Assembly (NCBI RefSeq): GCF_014472395.1
Contig: NZ_JACSZW010000002.1
Location: forward strand, 248,001 to 312,000
Direction of reading: 5' to 3'
DNA: 64,000 nt
Origin: Pedobacter sp. N36a
GTDB lineage: Bacteria; Bacteroidota; Bacteroidia; Sphingobacteriales; Sphingobacteriaceae
The translations under genes were made by a program, and so were the position numbers. Below, piece after piece: positions 17,501 to 26,865 of this stretch; the stretch's first letter is position 1; each line of letters opens with the position of its first letter. The notes below the pieces were generated by a model, which was given only the letters and a program-made list of their open reading frames with translations, did no database searches and was not told the DNA's origin.

Positions 17501-17545
17501 GCAAATTTATCTGGCCTTACCATTACTTTATAAAAAAAAACAATG

Positions 17546-17553
17546 TAGAATTG
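17546..17553 (+). promoter_or_regulatory. -7 promoter element TAGAATTG before pectin susC
   Basis: TAGAATTG is a near match to TAnnTTTG, and is identical to the element before uxaB at 36589. No TTTG is found at the -33 distance, which fits an activator-dependent promoter. A hairpin AAGGTT-GAGC-AACCTT (17561-17576) starts just downstream, at or near the transcript start. Confidence 0.6.
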
Positions 17554-17642
17554 TTAATGGAAGGTTGAGCAACCTTTCCTACTAACCAAAATAAACTAAA
17601 CCACCCCATATCCTAAATCTGGGGATTCTTAACCGAACGAGT

Positions 17643-20600
17643 ATGAAAAAATTTTTACTACTGTTTGTATTGTTGGCTATCGTAATTTTCGAGGCGGATG
17701 CTCAGAAAATTCGGCAGGTCACTGGCAAGGTCACTGATAAAGCAAGCAAGGAATCTATTCCTGGAGTGAGCATTTCTATCAAAGGGACCGCCATTGTAGT
17801 GAGTACCGATGATAAAGGCCAGTTCAAGATTTCTGTTCCTGAAAAAGGGGAGACCATTTTAATGGCCAGATATATTGGCTACTTACCACAGGAAATAGCA
17901 GTGGGTAATCAATCAAAAATCAATTTCATTTTACAGGAAGATGTATCGCAGCTGAATGAGGTGATGATCAATATCGGATATGGTACCGTAAAGAAAGAAA
18001 TGCTGACCGGTTCAGTATCGGTTTTGTCTGGTAAAGATGTGGCCGATTTTCCGGTAGGCACTTTAGCACAGGCATTGGCAGGTAAAATGGCCGGGTTATC
18101 GGTGACCACACCAGAGGGTAACCCAGGTGCGGATATTCAGGTAAAAGTGCGTGGTGGAAGTTCTCTTACCGGCGACAATGCCCCTTTATATATCGTAGAT
18201 GGAATTCCGGTAGACAATGCGCTTTCTATTTTATCACCGGGAGAGATTGAATCCATCAACTTGTTAAAAGATGTGGCTTCGACCGCTATTTATGGTTCCA
18301 GAGGCTCGAATGGGGTAATGATCATAACCACGAAAATAGGGAAGCCGGGTAAAACTATGGTTTCCTTTGATGTATTTGGCGGTGCCCGTCAGATCGTCAA
18401 TAAACTGGACGTGATGGATCCGTACAATTTTGTAAAGTACCAATACGAATTGTATAACAATAATACTTCCCAGCAGGTAAAAGATGATTTTACAAAAGCT
18501 TATGGAACTTATGGAGATTTAGATATTTATAAGAACATTGAGAAAGTGGATTGGCAGGACAAAGTTTTTGGTCGCCAGGCATGGTCAAGTACACAGGTGT
18601 TGAATATCTCTGGAGGAAGTGATAAAACGACCTTTAATTTTTCTCTTAACAATACCAAAGAAGACGGTATTATGCTGGAGTCTGGTTATAGAAGAACCTT
18701 TGCTTCTTTTCGTTTTGACCATAAGATCTCTGATAAGATACGCTTTGGATTGAATGCGAGGTACAGTCGCCAGCGTGTGGATGGGATTGGGACGACCAGC
18801 ACCCAATCGCAAAGTGCCAATCGTTTAAGGAATGCTGTTCGTTATCTGCCTTATTTAGGCGGTGGAGATTCAGGCGATTTGTTTGATTCGGACTTCCTGG
18901 CCACACAATTGACTAATCCAATCAGTTTAGCACATAACGAACTAAAAGCTGATTACCGTAATGATTTAATCAGCAGTGCTTATGTGAGCTTTCAGATTTT
19001 AAAGAATCTAAGCTTAAAGAGTACGCTTGGTTTGAACTTCAACGATCGCAATGTGGACATATTTAACGGTCTGCTGACTGGGGTAGCTAGAAATAACGCC
19101 AATATGCCAGCGATTCAGCTGGATAATTCCAATACGACCTCTTTTATCAATACCAATACTTTAACCTACCGACCAGATTTAGGTAAAGACCATAATCTGG
19201 AGCTTTTAGCTGGACATGAGCTGCGTAATGATGATGTGAAGTCAAATAGTATGACCATTAAATGGTTCCCTGCGAATATTACTCCGGATGAAGCTTTTGC
19301 GAACATTCAAAAAACGGACCTGCCAAATGGTGCGGTACAGGATAAGCCGACTTCATTAGTTAGCGGGGTTAGAAACCTATCAGTTTTTGCACGTGCAGCT
19401 TATAATTATAAAGGACGATACCTGGCGACTTTCAACTTTAGAAGAGATGGGATTTCTGTATTTGGAGATGGAAATCGTTATGGAAATTTTCCTTCCGCAC
19501 AAATTGCATGGCGCACTTCTGAGGAGGAGTTTTTTAAACAAGCTAATATCAAATGGTTTAACAGTTTAAAACTTAGGTTGAGTTATGGTGCTGCAGGAAA
19601 TAGCAGAATCCAGCCTGACTTATTCAGAACACTATTTGTTGCGAGCTCTACCGCAGGCGGATATGCAGCGAATGATGCTTCCGTAAGCACCGGATTGATT
19701 GCAACGAAGCTGGCCAACCCAATTATTAGATGGGAAACCAATATGTCTGCAAATTTCGGTCTGGATATGGAATTTTTCGACAACCGTTTAACTGCTACCG
19801 TAGATCTATATCAGAATAGAACGAAAGATTTATTGCTGGATGCGAATATTTCCAGTATCTCTGGTTATCTGACACAGCAGCAGAATGTGGGTAAAACTCA
19901 AAATAAAGGAATAGAATTACAATTGGGCTTCCTGGCAGTGAAAAGCAGAAATTTCACTTATAACACCAGCTTCAATATTTCCTTTAATCAAAATAAGATT
20001 CTCGAACTGCAGCGTGGTGTAAATGCTTATCTGACTCAATCCGGATGGGTAAATAGCCTTGCCGATGTAAAAGTAGAAGTAGGAAAACCTGTTGGGCAAT
20101 TCTATGGCTATATCTCTGATGGCAGGTATACCGTGAATGATTTCAACTATGCGCAGAACACCAATACCGGTACCTATACTTATACGCTAAAATCTGATGT
20201 GCCTAATAGCAGGTCTTTAATCGGAAACAGAGAGCCACAGCCTGGAGATATGAAAGTGAAAAAGCTTTCTTCTTCGGAGAGCATGGTGATCACTGAAGAT
20301 GACCGTACCGTATTAGGGAATGCACAGCCAAAATTTATCGGTGGATTCAATAACCAGTTTGTCTATAAAAATTTCGATATGTCGGTATTCCTTAACTTTT
20401 CCGTTGGGAATAAGGTATACAATGCGAATACTTTAGAGTTTACCTCTCAATACAATGTGAAAGACAACAATCTGCTGCAAATCATGACGAATCGCTGGCA
20501 AAACTTTGATGCCAATGGGATTAAAGTAACCGATCCTGCAGCGCTGACTGCAATGAATGAAAATACGACATACTGGACACCGACTCCAGGAAATTATGCC

Positions 20601-20873
20601 TTAACCTCCTTTGCGGTAGAAGATGGATCTTTCCTGCGCATTACCAATGTAACGCTGGGGTATACACTTCCTCAAAGTCTCTTGAAACGAACAGGATTTA
20701 TCTCTAAACTTCGCGTGTATGGTACGGTGAACAATCTACTGACGATTACTGGCTATTCAGGATATGATCCGGAAGCGAATACCCGTAGAAATAATCCATT
20801 GACACCAGGAATCGATTATGCTGCTTATCCACGCAGCAGGTATATTCTTGCCGGACTTAATCTTGTTTTTTAA
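17643..20873 (+). CDS. SusC-family TonB-linked transporter, pectin locus
   Basis: A 1076-residue SusC/RagA-type outer-membrane transporter that imports oligosaccharides with energy from TonB. The signal peptide ends at FEADAQ (residue 21). A CarboxypepD_reg-like domain follows (about 25-110; VTGKVTDKASKESIPGVSI), then a plug domain with AIYGSRGSNGVMIITTK near residue 225, and the beta barrel. It is the first gene of the block that runs through SusD, a surface lipoprotein and pectin esterases, so the likely substrates are pectic oligosaccharides. Transcription probably starts about 80 nt upstream, under the LacI-family regulator. Confidence 0.95.
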   Translation: MKKFLLLFVLLAIVIFEADAQKIRQVTGKVTDKASKESIPGVSISIKGTAIVVSTDDKGQFKISVPEKGETILMARYIGYLPQEIAVGNQSKINFILQEDVSQLNEVMINIGYGTVKKEMLTGSVSVLSGKDVADFPVGTLAQALAGKMAGLSVTTPEGNPGADIQVKVRGGSSLTGDNAPLYIVDGIPVDNALSILSPGEIESINLLKDVASTAIYGSRGSNGVMIITTKIGKPGKTMVSFDVFGGARQIVNKLDVMDPYNFVKYQYELYNNNTSQQVKDDFTKAYGTYGDLDIYKNIEKVDWQDKVFGRQAWSSTQVLNISGGSDKTTFNFSLNNTKEDGIMLESGYRRTFASFRFDHKISDKIRFGLNARYSRQRVDGIGTTSTQSQSANRLRNAVRYLPYLGGGDSGDLFDSDFLATQLTNPISLAHNELKADYRNDLISSAYVSFQILKNLSLKSTLGLNFNDRNVDIFNGLLTGVARNNANMPAIQLDNSNTTSFINTNTLTYRPDLGKDHNLELLAGHELRNDDVKSNSMTIKWFPANITPDEAFANIQKTDLPNGAVQDKPTSLVSGVRNLSVFARAAYNYKGRYLATFNFRRDGISVFGDGNRYGNFPSAQIAWRTSEEEFFKQANIKWFNSLKLRLSYGAAGNSRIQPDLFRTLFVASSTAGGYAANDASVSTGLIATKLANPIIRWETNMSANFGLDMEFFDNRLTATVDLYQNRTKDLLLDANISSISGYLTQQQNVGKTQNKGIELQLGFLAVKSRNFTYNTSFNISFNQNKILELQRGVNAYLTQSGWVNSLADVKVEVGKPVGQFYGYISDGRYTVNDFNYAQNTNTGTYTYTLKSDVPNSRSLIGNREPQPGDMKVKKLSSSESMVITEDDRTVLGNAQPKFIGGFNNQFVYKNFDMSVFLNFSVGNKVYNANTLEFTSQYNVKDNNLLQIMTNRWQNFDANGIKVTDPAALTAMNENTTYWTPTPGNYALTSFAVEDGSFLRITNVTLGYTLPQSLLKRTGFISKLRVYGTVNNLLTITGYSGYDPEANTRRNNPLTPGIDYAAYPRSRYILAGLNLVF

Positions 20874-20893
20874 TCCAATTCAGCATTAAAGAA

Positions 20894-22741
20894 ATGAAAA
20901 CGAAAATATTATCAGCTGCCATAATGGCTTTTGCGATTGGCACTTTAGGCGTACTTCCTTCCTGTAAAAAAGCGCTGGAATTCGAATCTTCTTCGACTTC
21001 TTCGCCTACAACGGTTTTTGAAAGTACGGTATATACAAATAATGCCCTGATTGGGGTTTACAATAGATTGGTGGGTGATAACGGTTATGGAAACCGCTTG
21101 TCAACGATCCTGAACCTGAGTGCCGATGATTTCAAAACCTCCGGCAGTTATAGCTCTTCCGACCGTAGAGGAGTGAGTATGTATGGTGCCAGTCCTGACA
21201 ATACAGAGCTGGCAAATCCTTTTGCACAATTGTATGCGGGCGTAGAACGTGCCAATATCTGTATTAAGTACATTCCTTTATCAAATTTATATCAAAATGG
21301 CAGCACTAGCCAGAAGGAAGAAATGGGCAGGTACTATGGAGAAGCATTGGCTTTAAGGGCCTTGTTTTATCACGAACTGATCCGCAATTGGGGAGATGTA
21401 CCAGGAAATTTTGTGCCTTCTTCCGATGCACCGACATTGAACTTCAGGAATAGCAATCGGGACGAAACCTATGATCAGGTGCTGAAAGACCTGGAATTGG
21501 CTGCAACTCTGGTGCCATGGAGGTCCGATAACGGTGGAAGTTTTCGTTTTACCAAAGGTGCCATCAAAGGGTTGAGAGCGCGGATTGCATTGGCCAGAGG
21601 TGGCTATTCCCTACGGACAGATAGCCGTAAAATGGAACGTAGAGCAGATTATTTAACCTATTATAAGATTGCTGCTGCAGAGTGCGCAGATGTGATCGCA
21701 GCAGCAGGCATCCACAATTTGAATCCAAATTATGAAGATGTGTTTAAAACTTTGCATGGCCAGCGTTTGGACGATGCCCATGAATTGATGCTAGAGGTGG
21801 CTGCTTATGGCGCCAATGCTTCTACTGATAGTAAACTGGGCTATTACAATGGGCTCAGGTATTCTGCAAAATCTTCTTTCGGACAAGGTGGAGGAGGTAT
21901 GAATGCGATTGCTACATACTTCTATGAATTCGATCCCTCAATGGACAGCCGCAGGGATGTAACCATCGGTGTATTTGAGATCAACGACAATTCCAAGAAA
22001 ACGTTGAATACTGCAAATACCCTGACTGATGGGAAGTTCAGAAAGGCATGGACCGCCTTTAACAATTCTTCGACTTCTCAGAATTTCGCCATCAACTGGC
22101 CTATCTTACGCTTTTCAGATGTACTCCTGATGTTTGCAGAGGCAGATAATGAAGTGAATGGAGCGCCTTCTGCGGTGGCACAATCGGCTCTGGAAAGGGT
22201 GCGTAGACGAGCTTATAAAGGCTTTGAGACATTAATTCCAGCAACTCCGCAGGATAAACAAGGATTCTTTGAGGCGATTGTGAAAGAAAGATTACTGGAA
22301 TTTGGTGGGGAAGGCATTCGTAAGTATGACCTGATTCGCTGGAACCTGATGGAGACTAAGTTTAATGAAACGCGTAATAAATTGAGGGCTTTTATGCTGG
22401 GTCAGGGACCTTATGAGCATGTACCGCTTTACATCTATGTAAAAGAAAATGATTATTTGAGAACAAACAGTGTAGCTGAAGTGGCTAATCTTGACCTATA
22501 TGGCGGTACCCCGAACACCGTGTTTTATACCAAAGGATTGGGAACCTCTGGAGCACCAGCAGGAGGGTATGTGACTAAAGCATGGCGTTTTGCTGTTAAT
22601 GATGATCCTATTTCTGGCTCTATCTCGGGTACGGCAAATGGTTTCGTTACCTATTTTAAAGCAAATGAGAGGGAGTTATTGCCTTATCCCAGAACGGTAA
22701 TGATTGAAACTCCGAATCTGATTCAAAATAATGGTTATTAA
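20894..22741 (+). CDS. SusD/RagB lipoprotein, pectin locus
   Basis: A 615-residue SusD/RagB-family lipoprotein and partner of the SusC 20 bp upstream. The lipobox LPSC puts the lipid-bearing Cys at residue 24. Family features include the N-terminal helical region with RALFYHELIRNWGDVP (about residue 155) and the C-terminal RLLEFGGEGIRKYDLIRW motif. It is at the long end of the family range because of an extended C-terminal part. It is expected to sit on the cell surface and bind pectic oligosaccharides delivered by the esterases and lyases encoded downstream. Confidence 0.94.
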   Translation: MKTKILSAAIMAFAIGTLGVLPSCKKALEFESSSTSSPTTVFESTVYTNNALIGVYNRLVGDNGYGNRLSTILNLSADDFKTSGSYSSSDRRGVSMYGASPDNTELANPFAQLYAGVERANICIKYIPLSNLYQNGSTSQKEEMGRYYGEALALRALFYHELIRNWGDVPGNFVPSSDAPTLNFRNSNRDETYDQVLKDLELAATLVPWRSDNGGSFRFTKGAIKGLRARIALARGGYSLRTDSRKMERRADYLTYYKIAAAECADVIAAAGIHNLNPNYEDVFKTLHGQRLDDAHELMLEVAAYGANASTDSKLGYYNGLRYSAKSSFGQGGGGMNAIATYFYEFDPSMDSRRDVTIGVFEINDNSKKTLNTANTLTDGKFRKAWTAFNNSSTSQNFAINWPILRFSDVLLMFAEADNEVNGAPSAVAQSALERVRRRAYKGFETLIPATPQDKQGFFEAIVKERLLEFGGEGIRKYDLIRWNLMETKFNETRNKLRAFMLGQGPYEHVPLYIYVKENDYLRTNSVAEVANLDLYGGTPNTVFYTKGLGTSGAPAGGYVTKAWRFAVNDDPISGSISGTANGFVTYFKANERELLPYPRTVMIETPNLIQNNGY

Positions 22742-22753
22742 GTCTATAAAATC

Positions 22754-24361
22754 ATGAAAAGAAATATAATCAACACTTGCTATTGTTTGATCATGGCAAG
22801 TTTAGTCTGCTGCATTTTCTCCTGCAAAAAGAACGAGCAACAACTTGAAGCCCCAAGAATTTTTAAGGTTTCCGCAATGAAAGTCGTAGTTTCAGAAAGC
22901 TCCGCTAAATTAACCTGGACCGCGCCATTGTTTAAGGAGGGGAACAAGTATAGTTATACGGTAGATTTCTCTACGGATACGCTGTTTTCGAAGACGGATT
23001 TCAGCGCTCAAACAGATACTACTGGTTATACCGTACAAGAAGATGACCTTAAATTAAGAGAGCGGTATTTTGTACGCGTAAAAGCGAATGCCACTGCTAC
23101 ACAACCGGAATCTAAATATATTGTGAGCTCTGGTTCATTTAAGATTGTAGGGACGCAACGCTTTCTGGAAGAAATGGCAATTGCCAGAGAGAACAGCGTT
23201 ACTTTGTTCTTCTCGGCCGTTGCAGAGGGATCTAAAATAGTGATTACCTCTGAAACTGGGTCTGCAATTACGACCAGTTTAAACTCAGCGGATATTGCTG
23301 CGAATAAGATTACTATTGGCGGGCTCAGTAATAGCACCAAATATACTGCAGAACTGTTTACCGGAACCAAAAGTAATGGGTTCAGCAGTTTTAGTACCAC
23401 TGCGGCAATTGTATATACTATTAAGGTTAACCCTAGTGATAACCTGGCGACGATCATTGCAGGCGCCGCGGACAATGCGATTATTGGGTTAGAAAATGGA
23501 ACTTATGAATTGCCAGCTGTCATCACGCTTGCGGGTAAAACGATCAATCTGCGGTCTGTGAATGACAATCCGGAATTGGTAAGAGTAAACTTTAAAGGCT
23601 TTACTTTACTAGGCACCGGTGCCGGTCTGACTGTTGCCGGAATTAATTTTGACGGTACTGCCTATACTGCTACTTATTTCTGTGATCTGACCAGTGCCAG
23701 TTCAAATGCAGCTGCCGCCGCTTTCAAAAACGTAAAGGCTACAAATTCCTGGATTCATGGCATTAGTACCAGTATTGTAAGATGCGACCGCGGCAGTTTG
23801 TTTACGATGGAAGACTTGACATTTGATAACTGTCTGATTTATGAGATTTCGGGTGCGAATTACTATGTATTCCATATGGATAAGCTGGCTTATAGATCAT
23901 TAACCGTTACCAATAGTACTTTTTATAATATTTCACCAGGTTTAGTGAGCTGTAGAACAGTCATGCCTGGAACACCGGCAACCATCAGCATCAGCAATTC
24001 TACGGTCAATAATATTGGTTTTAACAGCAATTATTTATTGATGAATGCGGCAGCGAACCCTGTGAATTTTGTTTTCAAAAACTCTATTCTTGCGAATGGA
24101 CCTCGCTCAGGTGCGGTACTGGGAGTTATCAACAGCACAGCGGGAGCATCTTCCATCACTTTTACCAATAACAATACCTTTAACCTGAGAACAGCGATAG
24201 GCGGAACGGCATTGCCTTTACCTGGTGCTTCTACGCAAGGACAAACGGTGGATCCGGGATGGAATGCGGGAACCGTTAAATTTATTTTACCTGAAGGATC
24301 AATATTGAGAACCAGCAGTACCAGTGGAAGAGCATTGGGCGATCCTCGATGGACGTTTTAA
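22754..24361 (+). CDS. Surface lipoprotein with FnIII and beta-helix (DUF4957/DUF5123-like)
   Basis: A 535-residue predicted lipoprotein: the signal ends in IFSC with Cys at residue 24. Two fibronectin-III-like modules follow (about residues 38-125 and 130-215; KLTWTAPLFKEGNKYSYTV). The C-terminal half (about 225-530) is rich in Asn/Ser/Thr and shows short repeating strands such as LTVTNSTFYNISPG and ISISNSTVNNIGF, typical of right-handed beta-helix proteins. The layout fits DUF4957/DUF5123 proteins that accompany SusC/SusD in pectin loci. It may be a surface glycan-binding protein or a polysaccharide lyase; no catalytic residues could be assigned. It lies 12 bp after susD. Confidence 0.8.
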   Translation: MKRNIINTCYCLIMASLVCCIFSCKKNEQQLEAPRIFKVSAMKVVVSESSAKLTWTAPLFKEGNKYSYTVDFSTDTLFSKTDFSAQTDTTGYTVQEDDLKLRERYFVRVKANATATQPESKYIVSSGSFKIVGTQRFLEEMAIARENSVTLFFSAVAEGSKIVITSETGSAITTSLNSADIAANKITIGGLSNSTKYTAELFTGTKSNGFSSFSTTAAIVYTIKVNPSDNLATIIAGAADNAIIGLENGTYELPAVITLAGKTINLRSVNDNPELVRVNFKGFTLLGTGAGLTVAGINFDGTAYTATYFCDLTSASSNAAAAAFKNVKATNSWIHGISTSIVRCDRGSLFTMEDLTFDNCLIYEISGANYYVFHMDKLAYRSLTVTNSTFYNISPGLVSCRTVMPGTPATISISNSTVNNIGFNSNYLLMNAAANPVNFVFKNSILANGPRSGAVLGVINSTAGASSITFTNNNTFNLRTAIGGTALPLPGASTQGQTVDPGWNAGTVKFILPEGSILRTSSTSGRALGDPRWTF

Positions 24362-24370
24362 TTGATGATC

Positions 24371-25117
24371 ATGAAAAAATATCAATGGTATATTGTTTTT
24401 ATAGGACTGACATTAAGTATAACATCCTTTATTTCGGACTCAAAAAAACTGACCATATACTTGATTGGGGATTCCACGCTTGCTGTTAAATCAGCAAGCG
24501 CTTTCCCTGAAACAGGCTGGGGAATGCCTTTTGCTAATTTTTTTTGCAACAAGGTTTTGGTCGACAACCGGGCAAAGAATGGGAGAAGTACCAAGACCTT
24601 TATTTCCGAAAATTTATGGGCACCCGTAGTATCTGAGCTTCAGAAAGGCGATTACGTATTGATTCAGTTCGGACATAATGATGAAGTGAAAACTAAGGCC
24701 AGTTATACATCAGAAATAGATTTTGTAAAAAACCTGTCGATGTTTGTTCAGGAGAGTCGGGCAAAAGGTGCGATCCCGATATTCATCACGCCTGTAGCGA
24801 GAAGAAGTTTTGATCCCGATGGAAAAGTTAAGGAGACACATCAGGTTTATGCAGAATTAGTTAGGGAACTGGCAAAATCATCCGCCGTGCCCTTGATTGA
24901 TCTTGATTTAAAAAGTCAGGCTTTATTGCAGGAGTATGGACCGGATCAAAGTAAATTGCTATTCAATTATTTGGAGCCAGGAGAGCATCCGAATTATCCG
25001 GAAGGAAAAAAAGACGATACGCATTTTAATGAACTTGGTGCAAGGGAAATGGCTCAGCTGGTTTTAAAGGAAATGAGGACATTGAATTTCCCAGTGTTAA
25101 CGTATTTGGTTAAATAA
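24371..25117 (+). CDS. Rhamnogalacturonan acetylesterase, CE12 (copy 1)
   Basis: An SGNH/GDSL hydrolase of about 248 residues, most like family CE12 pectin and rhamnogalacturonan acetylesterases. The nucleophile block is LIGDST with Ser35. A GHND-type block (QFGHNDE) and the C-terminal DDTHFNELGA supply the remaining SGNH residues. A frame is open from a TTG at 24362, but the ATG at 24371 gives the normal signal sequence MKKYQWYIVFIGLTLS. It lies 9 bp after the preceding stop and is followed by a close paralog, which indicates tandem duplication. It should remove acetyl groups from galacturonate residues outside the cytoplasm. Confidence 0.9.
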   Translation: MKKYQWYIVFIGLTLSITSFISDSKKLTIYLIGDSTLAVKSASAFPETGWGMPFANFFCNKVLVDNRAKNGRSTKTFISENLWAPVVSELQKGDYVLIQFGHNDEVKTKASYTSEIDFVKNLSMFVQESRAKGAIPIFITPVARRSFDPDGKVKETHQVYAELVRELAKSSAVPLIDLDLKSQALLQEYGPDQSKLLFNYLEPGEHPNYPEGKKDDTHFNELGAREMAQLVLKEMRTLNFPVLTYLVK

Positions 25118-25126
25118 TAAAAGGGA

Positions 25127-25912
25127 ATGGCTCAAATTTCAGGATTTAGAAGATTACAAATAGCGGCAATCGGATTACTATGTTTATGCAGTGCCTTTAT
25201 GCCAATGCGGAAACCGACAGTCGTATGGATGATTGGGGATTCGACGATGTGTCTTTACGAAAGCTCCAAAGCACCATTAACAGGTTGGGGAATGCCTTTT
25301 GCTGGTTTTTTTAATGCCGATCTACAGTTTAACAATCGTGCAAAAGGTGGTAGGAGTACCCGAACTTTTCTTTCTGAACAGCGCTGGCTAAATGTGGCTG
25401 ACAGCTTAAATCAAGGAGATTATGTCTTGATACAGTTTGGCCATAATGATGAAGCTAAAGAAGAAAGGTATAAAGACCGGTATACGGCTGTGGCCGATTA
25501 CAAAGTAAACCTTGCTCGGTTTATCCAAGAGAGCAGGGCTAAAGCCGCCATTCCTGTGCTCATTACACCAGTATCCAGAATGAGCTTTGATAAAAGTCGA
25601 CAGACTAAAGAAACCCATGCTGAATATACTACTGCGGTATATGAAGTGGCAAAAATGTATGGGGTGCCTTTAATTGATTTGGATAGAGATAGCAGAGCAT
25701 TGTATCAGAAGATGGGTCCAGAGGCTACCAAAAAGTTATTTATGCAACTTGAACCTGGTGCTCATCCGAATTATCCGGAGGGAAAAAAAGACAATACTCA
25801 TTTTAATGAATTTGGCGCCAGAAAAATAGCGCAGCTTGTGCTCTCGGAAATGAAAAAGCAGCAATTGGAGCTATGTAATTACATTGTACAACCTCAAACA
25901 GCAAAGAAATGA
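25127..25912 (+). CDS. Rhamnogalacturonan acetylesterase, CE12 (copy 2)
   Basis: A 261-residue SGNH/GDSL esterase and close paralog of the gene just upstream. The nucleophile block is MIGDST with Ser39. QFGHNDE and DNTHFNEFGA are retained, so both copies look catalytically complete. The N terminus has a hydrophobic export signal (IAAIGLLCLCSAF) with a possible Cys lipid site near residue 21. The last four bases overlap the start of the first pectinesterase (ATGA), so translation is coupled. Differences between the copies in the region around residues 110-125 may reflect different acetyl positions or substrates; that is inference. Confidence 0.9.
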   Translation: MAQISGFRRLQIAAIGLLCLCSAFMPMRKPTVVWMIGDSTMCLYESSKAPLTGWGMPFAGFFNADLQFNNRAKGGRSTRTFLSEQRWLNVADSLNQGDYVLIQFGHNDEAKEERYKDRYTAVADYKVNLARFIQESRAKAAIPVLITPVSRMSFDKSRQTKETHAEYTTAVYEVAKMYGVPLIDLDRDSRALYQKMGPEATKKLFMQLEPGAHPNYPEGKKDNTHFNEFGARKIAQLVLSEMKKQQLELCNYIVQPQTAKK

Positions 25913-26865
25913 AAATGATAGTATGGCTTGCAGTCTTAGGTGTTTTTAGCTTTGGACAGTTAAAAGCACAAGATAAGCGGCTAGTGGTTGCGCAGGATGG
26001 AAGCGGTGATTTTAAAACTGTTCAGGAAGCGATCAATGCTGTCCCTGATTTTAGAAAGGTGACCACGACCATTTTTATAAAGAATGGAAAATATAAGGAG
26101 AAGCTAAACCTTTCAGCTTCTAAGAAAATGGTGACATTGATTGGAGAAGATGTAGATAAAACTATCCTAACCTACGACGATTACGCACAAAAGAAAAACC
26201 GCTTTGGCGAAGAAATGGGGACATCAGGATCTTCAGGCTTTTACATCTATGGGGATGAGTTTACTGCAAAGAATATCACTTTTGAAAATACAGCAGGACC
26301 GGTAGGTCAGGCGGTGGCGCTATGGGTAGCTGGAGACAAAGCCAGTTTCCTGAATTGCAAGATGCTGGGTTTTCAGGATACGCTGTATACGTATGGTCCA
26401 GGAAGTAAGCAGTATTTTTACCGCTGTTTTATCAGTGGCACTGTAGATTTTATCTTCGGATCAGCCACTGCGGTATTTGAAGACTGCGAGCTCTTCTGTA
26501 AGTCGCCCGGATTTGTTACCGCTTCTTCCGCACCTGATTCTGTAAAATATGGCTATGTGTTTTTGAACTGTAAACTGACCGGAACCGCGCCTGCGCAGTC
26601 TGTATATCTGGGCAGGCCCTGGCGCGCTCATGCAAAGGCTGCTTTTCTGAATTGTGACCTAGGTTCAATGATTAAAGCAGAGGGCTGGAACAATTGGGGT
26701 AAAACAAGCAATGAGGAGACCGCTTTTTATGCGGAATACCAAAATAATGGAACTGGAAGTTCCATCGCAAAAAGAGTAAGTTGGTCTAAGCAGCTGAATG
26801 ATCAGGAGGCTGCGGGATATACGTTAGAAAAGATATTTAAAGGATGGCTGCCAGCAAAAAACTAA
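25909..26865 (+). CDS. Pectin methylesterase, CE8 (copy 1)
   Basis: A 318-residue right-handed beta-helix pectinesterase. The family residues are visible: Gln134 in GPVGQAVAL, Gln156-Asp157 in GFQDTLY, the nucleophile Asp180 in GTVDFIFG, and Arg236/Trp238 in LGRPW. A signal peptide ending at LKAQ (residue 21) sends it out of the cytoplasm. It removes methyl esters from homogalacturonan, which opens the polymer to the PL10 lyase and GH28 hydrolase encoded downstream. Its start overlaps the CE12 stop by 4 bp, and its 3' end overlaps the second CE8 by 22 bp. Confidence 0.95.
   Translation: MKMIVWLAVLGVFSFGQLKAQDKRLVVAQDGSGDFKTVQEAINAVPDFRKVTTTIFIKNGKYKEKLNLSASKKMVTLIGEDVDKTILTYDDYAQKKNRFGEEMGTSGSSGFYIYGDEFTAKNITFENTAGPVGQAVALWVAGDKASFLNCKMLGFQDTLYTYGPGSKQYFYRCFISGTVDFIFGSATAVFEDCELFCKSPGFVTASSAPDSVKYGYVFLNCKLTGTAPAQSVYLGRPWRAHAKAAFLNCDLGSMIKAEGWNNWGKTSNEETAFYAEYQNNGTGSSIAKRVSWSKQLNDQEAAGYTLEKIFKGWLPAKN

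Noticed and set aside
17391..17504. N-terminal extension of the first LacI gene
   Set aside because: LacI proteins begin just before the helix-turn-helix; the extension is Arg/Ile-rich, has no similarity and overlaps the operator.
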